Source of the DNA: Nitrospira sp. SB0677_bin_15
GTDB taxonomy: Bacteria > Nitrospirota > Nitrospiria > Nitrospirales > UBA8639
DNA: 38,335 nt
Reading direction: 5' to 3'
Assembly: GCA_009842645.1 (NCBI GenBank)
Contig: VYFB01000092.1
Coordinates: forward strand, 1 to 38,335
Shown: piece after piece, positions 32,139 to 38,335 of the stretch
Layout: every line of letters begins with the position of its first letter
Position numbering within the stretch: position 1 is the stretch's first letter
Translations under genes and position numbers: made by a program
Notes under the pieces: generated by a model
Databases searched by the model: none
Seen by the model: only the letters and a program-made list of their open reading frames with translations
What the model was told of the DNA's origin: nothing

Positions 32139-32642
32139 TCAGGAAGACGGCGGCTTGGGGTAATGCTGAATAATCAACCTGGCCAGCCCCGCGATATCAT
32201 CACGGTCGATACACGGCACCGACGCTTCAATGGGTTTCGTCGAGACAATGGCCAATAGCCCGTCGACGGCGACGTTCACTTCTTCCGGTTGTTCGCGGAC
32301 GACGGCAATTTTCGGATAGCCTTCGCTTTTCCAGCCCTCCGCAATAATGAGATCCGTCTGGCTGTCGAGAAACCGGTCGCGGACTTCTTCGACTTTTATT
32401 TCTTCGGCCACGTCGGCAAACATAGCGAGGCTTCCCTTGGAGATCACGATAACGGCATGAGCCCCGGCCTGTTTATGCCGCCAACTGTCTTTGCCTTCCG
32501 TATCCAACTCGAACCCGTGTCCCGCGTGCTTCACGGTCGCGATCCGATACCCCGCGCGGGTCAGTTCTGGAATCACCCGTTCGATCAACGTGGTTTTGCC
32601 GCTATTGGAACGGCCGACAAAAGAGAGGATGGGTGGTGGCAT
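32139..32642 (-). CDS. mobB: Molybdopterin-guanine dinucleotide biosynthesis protein MobB
   Basis: This 167-aa GTP-binding protein has the P-loop GRSNSGKTTLIERVI, then TVKHAGHGFELDTEGKDSWRHKQAGAHAV and LIIAEGWKSEGYPKIAVVR, all typical of MobB. MobB helps MobA attach GMP to molybdopterin. It lies 3 bases after moeA. No mobA is visible in this window. Confidence 0.92.
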   Translation of the reverse strand: MPPPILSFVGRSNSGKTTLIERVIPELTRAGYRIATVKHAGHGFELDTEGKDSWRHKQAGAHAVIVISKGSLAMFADVAEEIKVEEVRDRFLDSQTDLIIAEGWKSEGYPKIAVVREQPEEVNVAVDGLLAIVSTKPIEASVPCIDRDDIAGLARLIIQHYPKPPSS

Positions 32643-32645
32643 GGA

Positions 32646-33872
32646 TTAAAAATTCTTACTGAGTACTTGCACGCGAACGGTATCGCCGGGATTAATCTTT
32701 TCCACTTCTTCCGGAATGTCGATCAACCCGTTGGCCTTCACCATGGAGGTCAAAATCCCCGAACCTTGTGACCCGGTGGTCCGAACGGTGAGTTTCCCGT
32801 TCTTTCGTTCCAGGATCCCTCGAAGGAAATGCCGGCGATCCGGGTGCTTGGAAAACTTTTCCTGAAACTCGGCTTCGACCACCGGACGGTCCAAGTGCCG
32901 GCAGCCGCCCATTTTCATGACCGCCAATCGGACCAACTGTTCAAACGTGACCATGGACGATACGGGATTTCCGGGCAACCCGAACGCCAATTTACCCTGG
33001 ATTTTTCCGAAGGCCAGGGGTTGCCCCGGACGTATCGCCAGTTTCCAGAAATGCATGTCGGCGCCGAGCTCCGCGAACACGACTTTCGTAAAGTCGTAGT
33101 CACCCATGGAGACGCCACCGGAAAGCACCAGGATGTCACAGCCCAATCCTTGCGAGATCTTTTCCTTGAGAGATTCCGGTGTATCCTTGGCAATGCCCAG
33201 CAAAAGTGGTATTCCGCCCGCTTCTTGAACCGCTGCCGCGATGCCGTAGCTATTGGAGTTGACGATTTTATTCTCGTCGAATTTTTCATCGAGGTCGGCA
33301 AGTTCGTCACCGGTCGACAGGATCGCAATCCGTGGACGCTGATGCACCAACACGAACGACTTCGCCAGGATCGCAAGCATACCGATTTCCGCGGGGCGCA
33401 GTTGGGTTCCCTTGGGAATGATGCAGTCTCCTTCCTTGACGTCCTCGCCCTTTGGCCGGATGTTGGCACCCTGGGGTTCCGGCTGGAAAATCCTGACGCT
33501 GGTGCCGGACGGTTCCGTGAACTCGACTCGCACCACGGTATCGGCCCCGGCCGGGACCGGCGCGCCGGTCATGATGCGGATAGCTTCACCGGGCCCCACG
33601 GATTTCTCAGCAACCTGGCCGGCGGGCACGTCTTCGACGATGGTCAACTCCGCCGGTTTGGTGATTTCATGCTCTTTTTTAACGTCTTCCCAGCGGACGG
33701 CAAATCCGTCCATAGCCGAATTATTCCACGGAGGATTATCCCGTGGCGCCACGATATCCTCACCCAACACCCTTCCCAAGGCGTCCAGTAATCCGACTTT
33801 CTCGCACCCTAACGGAACCGCGGCGTCCAGCACGATCCGTTGCGCTTGCGTGAGAGGAGTTAATCCGTCCAT
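32646..33872 (-). CDS. moeA: Molybdopterin molybdenumtransferase MoeA
   Basis: This 408-aa enzyme inserts molybdate into adenylated molybdopterin. Signatures are RDNPPWNNSAMDGFAVR near residue 45, GEAIRIMTGAPVPAGADTVVRVE, ILSTGDEL, SGGVSMGDYDF, FGLPGNPVSSMVTFEQLV. The domain order and length fit the family. It follows the Mrp gene by 6 bases. Confidence 0.95.
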   Translation of the reverse strand: MDGLTPLTQAQRIVLDAAVPLGCEKVGLLDALGRVLGEDIVAPRDNPPWNNSAMDGFAVRWEDVKKEHEITKPAELTIVEDVPAGQVAEKSVGPGEAIRIMTGAPVPAGADTVVRVEFTEPSGTSVRIFQPEPQGANIRPKGEDVKEGDCIIPKGTQLRPAEIGMLAILAKSFVLVHQRPRIAILSTGDELADLDEKFDENKIVNSNSYGIAAAVQEAGGIPLLLGIAKDTPESLKEKISQGLGCDILVLSGGVSMGDYDFTKVVFAELGADMHFWKLAIRPGQPLAFGKIQGKLAFGLPGNPVSSMVTFEQLVRLAVMKMGGCRHLDRPVVEAEFQEKFSKHPDRRHFLRGILERKNGKLTVRTTGSQGSGILTSMVKANGLIDIPEEVEKINPGDTVRVQVLSKNF

Positions 33873-33878
33873 GTGTCT

Positions 33879-34835
33879 TTATTTTTTCTTGAAAGGACTC
33901 TTGGAGGCAACTTGCACCAACGATCCCTTTCTCTTGCAAAAATCATCGACCTTATTAGCAATATCGTGATAGGCGTCAGCCGTGGGCAAATCAGAATGGA
34001 AGAGGGCATAGGGTTCGCCGTAATCACTTTGTCGCACCACTTCAGGATCGAGCGGAATCCGTCCCAAAAAGGGAACGCCCATGTCGTGAGCGGATGCTTC
34101 TCCTCCACCCAGTCGAAAAACTTCGATGTGCTGATGACAATGCGGACAATCCAAACCGCTCATGTTCTCGACGATGCCGATAATCGGCAATTCGCTGTCC
34201 CTGGCGAAGGTAACGGACTTCCGGGCGTCAAGCAAGGCCACTTCTTGCGGGGTCGAAATAATCACGCACCCGGTCACCTCCCCGATCAGGTCGATTGTCG
34301 TGACCGACTCGTTGCCGGTTCCCGGAGGCAAATCCACGATGAGAAAATTCAAATCCTGCCATTCGACGCCACCGAGTAGCTGGTTGATGAATTCGAATTT
34401 ATAGGCGTCGCGCCAGATAATGGGGTCGTCCGAGTTTTGGAGCAGGAACGACATCGAGGCGATTTTCATGTTGTAGGCTTGATGGGGAATAATGCCGCCG
34501 CCCGTGCTGATCTTGAGACGCTGGCCTTCGGCGCCGACCATCTTGGGAATATTGGGGCCGTGAATATCCATATCGCAGATACCCACCTCATAGCCTTTCA
34601 AAGCCAGGCTGACGGCCAGGTTCGTGGAGACGGTGCTCTTCCCGACCCCGCCCTTGTTGCTCATGACGAGGATCTTGTAGTCGATCCGCTCCATGCGCTT
34701 GTTCACCAACCACCGGCTGTGGCCTTCCTTGTCTTTTTGGCACGTTTCGTTTTCATCACAAATCGCGCACGCCCACATGTACGTACAGGCGTCGCCTTGT
34801 GTCGAAGGTTGAAACATTTTCAGTTCAGCACTCAT
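33879..34835 (-). CDS. Mrp/NBP35-type Fe-S carrier ATPase with N-terminal cysteine motif
   Basis: This 318-aa P-loop ATPase has the deviant Walker A VMSNKGGVGKST (residues 57-68) and the bridging-cluster CPHC motif in SGLDCPHCHQHIEVF. The N-terminus has C17, C23, C26 and C32 (C-x5-C-x2-C-x5-C), like the ferredoxin-type cluster of eukaryotic Nbp35 and some bacterial Mrp. Such proteins carry 4Fe-4S clusters to target enzymes. ATG 34835 was chosen because 'ggagg' lies 6 bases before it. Among Moco genes it may supply clusters to a molybdo-iron-sulfur enzyme. Confidence 0.88.
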   Translation of the reverse strand: MSAELKMFQPSTQGDACTYMWACAICDENETCQKDKEGHSRWLVNKRMERIDYKILVMSNKGGVGKSTVSTNLAVSLALKGYEVGICDMDIHGPNIPKMVGAEGQRLKISTGGGIIPHQAYNMKIASMSFLLQNSDDPIIWRDAYKFEFINQLLGGVEWQDLNFLIVDLPPGTGNESVTTIDLIGEVTGCVIISTPQEVALLDARKSVTFARDSELPIIGIVENMSGLDCPHCHQHIEVFRLGGGEASAHDMGVPFLGRIPLDPEVVRQSDYGEPYALFHSDLPTADAYHDIANKVDDFCKRKGSLVQVASKSPFKKK

Positions 34836-34905
34836 GAACGCCTCCAAGTCTCATATTACAATCAATCAAAGAATCCATGGTCAAAAAATCCATTGCACAT
34901 TTCGT

Positions 34906-34928
34906 CCCCTCTCCCATCAAGGGAGAGG
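34906..34928. repeat. Short dispersed repeat between mrp and moaB/mogA
   Basis: 'cccctctcccatcaagggagagg' is the hairpin core of the dispersed family. It lies in the 166-base gap between moaB/mogA and mrp, which otherwise shows no gene, and could form an RNA hairpin in this transcript. Confidence 0.6.
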
Positions 34929-35001
34929 AAACGTTCCTGCATTGACCTCTTCGATGGTTTCTCTGTCCGCAGACGAAAGAAATCTTTGCACAATCGTCAT
35001 G

Positions 35002-35499
35002 TCAGCGACTTTTTACAGCCCCCTTGACTGTGGAGGACGCTACCTTCCCAACGGTGTGATCGAGAATCGGGAGCAGCGTGGCTAAATTGTCGATTACACC
35101 GTTGGGACTGCCCGGCAGGTTGACCACCAGGGTTTTGCCGCGAATCCCGGCTGTTCCCCTCGACAACATGGCCGTCCTCATTTTTTTCAGGCTCTCCGCC
35201 CGCATGGCCTCCCCGATACCGGGGATTTCTTTCTCAATGACGTCCCGCGTGGCTTCCGGAGCCCAATCCGTAGGCCGAACGCCGGTTCCCCCTACGGTGA
35301 AAACCACATGCAGATCCTGTTCTTCACACAGGCTCACCAGACGTTCACAAATGACCTCACGGTCATCCTGCACGACTTCATAACTGGCCAGATGAAGCGC
35401 ATGGTCCTGCAAATATCGACACAGGCTTTCCTTCCCTCGATCTTCCGCTTCTCCGGAACAGATCTTACTGCTGATGACTACTACTGCGACGTCAATCAT
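35002..35499 (-). CDS. Molybdopterin adenylyltransferase, MoaB/MogA family
   Basis: This 165-aa protein adenylates molybdopterin before MoeA acts. The motif VVFTVGGTGVRPTDWAPEATRDVIEKEIPGIGEAMR and VVNLPGSPNGVIDNLATLLPILDH define the family. Whether it should be called MoaB or MogA cannot be settled from sequence. ATG 35499 is used; a TTG 12 bases upstream is an alternative. It starts 17 bases after the tatC stop. Confidence 0.9.
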   Translation of the reverse strand: MIDVAVVVISSKICSGEAEDRGKESLCRYLQDHALHLASYEVVQDDREVICERLVSLCEEQDLHVVFTVGGTGVRPTDWAPEATRDVIEKEIPGIGEAMRAESLKKMRTAMLSRGTAGIRGKTLVVNLPGSPNGVIDNLATLLPILDHTVGKVASSTVKGAVKSR

Positions 35500-35516
35500 G
35501 TCACCAGGCAAAAACG

Positions 35517-36443
35517 TCAGGGGACACCCACGTAATCGTCATCGTGTCCGCCGGTGGCCGTTTGGGGTTGCAATGCGCCGGTGCCTTTTGACGCGGGACT
35601 GGAGGCAGCCGTCTTCTCTTCTTCGCCTGCTTCCGGTTTCTTCTTGAAAAACCCGGCGCTGATGATGCCGACTTCATAGAAAAAGTACATCGGCAGGGCC
35701 ATGAGACATTGATTGAACGGATCGGGTGTCGGCGTCAACAGCGCGGCAAAAAGAAACGCTCCCAAAAACGCCCACTTCCTGTACTTTTTCAAAAACGGCG
35801 CGTCCACCCACCCCAATTTGGCCATGAGCGTGAGCGCCAGCGGTACTTCAAAAATCAGCCCGAATACCACCAGAAACCACAGCGCGAATCCCACGTAGCT
35901 GGCAATGGATATTTGCGGGATGAAACCCGCCTTGACGCCGTAGGAAATCAGAAAGTTCAAGGCAAACGGCAGGACGAAGAAGAAACAGAACCCCAACCCC
36001 GAGTAAAAAGCCACGGCGCTGATTGCGACAAACGGAGCCACGAACCGGCGTTCCTGCACGTGCAAGCCAGGAACCACAAACGCCCAGATTTCCCAGAGGA
36101 TATATGGAGTAGCGAGCACCAGGGCAAACAGGGCGGCGACTTTAAGGTTCTGCCACAACGCCTCAGCCGGCGACAAGAAGATAAAGGGAATTTTCGGCAA
36201 GTCGGTCGGAACCCATTCCAAGCTTCCGGGAACGAACATGTTCTGCAATGGAATACGCAGCCACTGCACCAGGGTATCGGCGTAGAAGAACGTGCCGACG
36301 AAAAACAAGGCCACGACCACAACGGTTTTGGTCAGCCTTGCCTGAAATTCAAACAAGTGCTGCATGACCGGCATCTTTTTATCCTCGAGAGGATTAAAGA
36401 CCTTGTCCTGCATCCACTTGGTAATTTTCGATTGTTCCGCCAT
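35517..36443 (-). CDS. tatC: Twin-arginine translocase subunit TatC
   Basis: This 308-aa inner-membrane protein has six hydrophobic segments and the early motif MQHLFEFQARLTKT, the counterpart of the usual HLxELRxRL. PYILWEIWAFVVPGLHVQERRFV and the late FGLIFEVPLALTLMAKLG are typical. TatC recognises twin-arginine signals on folded proteins. A charged tail of about 45 residues rich in Lys, Glu, Ala and Ser extends into the cytoplasm beyond the last segment. No tatA or tatB was found here. It lies 62 bases after htrA. Confidence 0.92.
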   Translation of the reverse strand: MAEQSKITKWMQDKVFNPLEDKKMPVMQHLFEFQARLTKTVVVVALFFVGTFFYADTLVQWLRIPLQNMFVPGSLEWVPTDLPKIPFIFLSPAEALWQNLKVAALFALVLATPYILWEIWAFVVPGLHVQERRFVAPFVAISAVAFYSGLGFCFFFVLPFALNFLISYGVKAGFIPQISIASYVGFALWFLVVFGLIFEVPLALTLMAKLGWVDAPFLKKYRKWAFLGAFLFAALLTPTPDPFNQCLMALPMYFFYEVGIISAGFFKKKPEAGEEEKTAASSPASKGTGALQPQTATGGHDDDYVGVP

Positions 36444-36505
36444 GACTCAGCGCGACTCTTCGCGTCCTGCCCCAAACTATGGGACAATCCGGCAATCCAA
36501 AGACG

Positions 36506-37993
36506 CTATTCAGGATTCACCGCCACAAAAAGATTATTCCCTCTCCGGCTTAAAAAGAGCACGACCAATTCCTCTTTTTTAATCATCGGAGCCACCCGTT
36601 GATAATCGTCCAGGCTCTTGACGACTTCCCGATTGACTTCCTGAATGATGTCTCCTTGTTGCAATCCCGCGGATTCTGCCGCACTTCCGGGCTCCACTTC
36701 ATTTACCACGACACCGGCAACGTCTTCAGAGACGTTCAGTTGTTTGCGTCGTTCATCAGTCAACGGGGCCACGTCCAGACCGGCAAGCACATTGTCGAGT
36801 TTTTCAGTTGTCGCGGGAGGAGCCAAGCCCCTGCCGCTGGCTAACATTTCATCCGTCGGCCGTTCTCCCACTGTCATCGTGACTTTCTTTTGTTCGCCGT
36901 TGCGCAAGATGGAGAGTTCCACCTCAGAGCCGACCGGCGTCCGCGCGACGATATTGCGAAGGTGATTGACGTCTCTCACTTTCTTGCCGCGATATTCAAG
37001 CAACACGTCTCCCCGCTGTAAAAGTCCTCCAGCAGATGGGCCTTTTTCATTCACTTCACTAATCAGCACTCCACCTTGATGAGATTCCGGCAATTGAAAA
37101 GACTGCGCCAAAGCCGGACTCAACTCTTGAATCGCAATCCCCATCCACCCTCTCACGACACGTCCGGTTTTAATCAGGCTGCTCGTAATGTCCTGGACAA
37201 TATCAACGGGAATGGCAAACCCGATTCCTTGCGAACCGCCGGTTCGGGAAAAGATGGCGGTATTGATGCCGACAATTTCACCCGCCATGTTCACAAGGGG
37301 TCCGCCGGAATTGCCCGGGTTGATGGGCGCATCGGTCTGGATAAAATCTTCGTATTCCGTGATCCCGACGTTCCCCCGTCCCATAGCACTGATGATGCCC
37401 ATCGTCACGGACGACGCCAGACCGAACGGGCTTCCCACGGCCAGGACCAGATCGCCCACCTTGATCGACTCCTGAAGGCTCCACGAAATAAACGGAAGTT
37501 TATCTCCGTCAATCCTGATCACCGCCAAATCGGTTTTGGGATCAGTCCCCACGACTTTTGCGGGGTGTTCTTTTCCATCAAACGTCGTCACCGTAATGTC
37601 CGTGGACTCCTCCACAACGTGGTTGTTGGTCACGATATACCCTTCCGGACTGATGATGACACCGGACCCGGCACTCATGCCCGGAGGTCCGGGTGGCCGT
37701 CCCGGAGGACCCGGGGGTAGCATGGGAGGTCCGGGAGGGCCTGGCGGACCACCAAAGGGACCGGGAGGTAAGCGTCGAGGCCCCCGGCCCCTGGCTGATT
37801 CTGCAACCGCAACGTTCACCACGGCGGGTTGCACTTTTGCAACGATGTCGGAGAATCCCCTGCTAAAGGCTTCAGGAACAGTGGCCGACGCCGGCTGGGG
37901 TGAAAAAATAACCATGAGTCCCGAAAAAACCAGAGCCGTGAGACCGAAGACAACGTTTCCCTTGCGACACCCGTATAAAATTTCCATAATCAT
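36506..37993 (-). CDS. DegP/HtrA periplasmic serine protease with Pro-Gly-rich insert
   Basis: This 495-aa protease has a signal peptide (cleavage near ASA, residue 37), a trypsin-like domain and two PDZ domains (about 283-370 and 400-490). The triad is H125 (TNNHVV), D155 (PKTDLAV) and S229 (GNSGGP). Between the N-terminal helix and the protease core is a Pro/Gly-rich stretch, residues about 75-105, with PPGPPG-type repeats where DegP has its LA loop region. Function would be degrading or refolding damaged periplasmic proteins. 'aaagga' lies about 8 bases before the ATG. First gene of the leftward run. Confidence 0.92.
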   Translation of the reverse strand: MIMEILYGCRKGNVVFGLTALVFSGLMVIFSPQPASATVPEAFSRGFSDIVAKVQPAVVNVAVAESARGRGPRRLPPGPFGGPPGPPGPPMLPPGPPGRPPGPPGMSAGSGVIISPEGYIVTNNHVVEESTDITVTTFDGKEHPAKVVGTDPKTDLAVIRIDGDKLPFISWSLQESIKVGDLVLAVGSPFGLASSVTMGIISAMGRGNVGITEYEDFIQTDAPINPGNSGGPLVNMAGEIVGINTAIFSRTGGSQGIGFAIPVDIVQDITSSLIKTGRVVRGWMGIAIQELSPALAQSFQLPESHQGGVLISEVNEKGPSAGGLLQRGDVLLEYRGKKVRDVNHLRNIVARTPVGSEVELSILRNGEQKKVTMTVGERPTDEMLASGRGLAPPATTEKLDNVLAGLDVAPLTDERRKQLNVSEDVAGVVVNEVEPGSAAESAGLQQGDIIQEVNREVVKSLDDYQRVAPMIKKEELVVLFLSRRGNNLFVAVNPE

Positions 37994-38101
37994 AAAATCT
38001 ATCCTTTAAAGTTAATGGCGTAAGCCAATATCAACACAGATCCGGAACCGGGTCGGACCCTCCCGCCTGTTTCCCACAGAAACATTGAGCCTAATTAACT
38101 G

Positions 38102-38131
38102 ATTCTACACTAATCTCTTTCAGCTATTCAA
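38102..38131 (-). promoter_or_regulatory. Candidate promoter of htrA and the leftward run
   Basis: On the minus strand TTGAAT (38131-38126) and TAGAAT (38107-38102) are 18 bases apart, matching 4/6 and 5/6 of the consensus. Transcription would start near 38095, about 100 bases before the htrA ATG. Confidence 0.4.
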
Positions 38132-38146
38132 AGGCAAACCGGAAAC

Positions 38147-38262
38147 ACCCTCTCCCTTGTGGGAGATTGCTAAAGTAAGGGGCAATGGTCATCCAGCATG
38201 CCACATCGCTGTAAGTTGGAACACCCCCTCTCCCTTGGTGGGAGAGGGCTGGGGTGAGGGGG
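38147..38262. repeat. Two adjacent dispersed repeat copies
   Basis: 38147-38182 is a degenerate copy (ccctctcccttgtgggagattgctaaagtaagggg) and 38223-38262 a full one (ccccctctcccttggtgggagagggctggggtgaggggg). Together with the flanks to 38335 they fill the end of the window; no gene was seen there. Confidence 0.75.
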
Positions 38263-38335
38263 AGCTTGTCGCAAACAGTAAAGGAACCTCTGATTCAGTG
38301 TGATAGCGGGATGCAGGGCAAGGCGTCCCGGAGCG

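Noticed and set aside
12869-38262. Recurring short repeats as a CRISPR array
   Set aside because: The copies are scattered singly in intergenic gaps, vary in length and have no regular spacers or cas genes.

Overview
The window looks like chromosomal DNA from a Gram-negative nitrogen-cycle bacterium, most plausibly a Nitrospira-type nitrite oxidiser (Nitrospirota). That assignment is an inference from gene content: an AniA-type copper nitrite reductase, a urea porin followed by urtABCDE and ureABCFGD (no ureE, ureD last), and a molybdenum-cofactor/Tat cluster with a multiheme cytochrome. Signal peptides, an outer-membrane porin and TatC support a diderm cell. No rRNA, tRNA or CRISPR array was seen.

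Layout. (1) 39-3005 is a complete insertion element of the IS1595 (ISXO2-like) type with 23-bp perfect terminal inverted repeats and an 8-bp target duplication. Besides the transposase it carries three passenger genes: a KilA-N protein, a 65-aa protein and a secreted coiled-coil protein. (2) 3007-7832 is a mixed block: a PRMT-like methyltransferase (-), an AmpG-like transporter (+), a fumarylacetoacetase-family enzyme (-) and nirK (+). (3) 7993-14934 is a complete tryptophan operon, trpEGDCFBA, coupled at its end to an RqcH/NFACT gene and followed by a nitroreductase. (4) 17178-29298 is a urea uptake and hydrolysis unit. A strong promoter and a leader with an attenuator-like terminator precede porin, urtA-E, ureA, B, C, F, G and D, all on one strand with minimal gaps. 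(5) 29386-29869 is a RelE/ParE toxin-antitoxin pair with its own extended -10 promoter. (6) 37993-29879 (-) is one long run: htrA, tatC, moaB/mogA, mrp, moeA, mobB, a hexaheme NapC-like cytochrome, and an ABC-2 ATPase/permease pair.

How the genes work together. The porin, ABC transporter and urease would bring urea in and release ammonia and CO2. NirK handles nitrite in the periplasm. The Moco genes, the Fe-S carrier Mrp, TatC and HtrA could together supply a Tat-exported molybdoenzyme and its quality control; UrtA itself carries a twin-arginine signal.

Intergenic spaces are filled with a dispersed GC-rich repeat family (cores resembling CCCTCTCCC...GGGAGAGGG-TGGGGTGAGGG), at least eleven copies or fragments. 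It supplies stop codons, C-terminal tails and ribosome-binding sequence to neighbouring genes, contains nested insertions, and is the site where the IS1595 element landed. A 75-bp composite copy occurs in inverted orientation at 5713 and 12083, so the 6.3 kb between them could invert by recombination.
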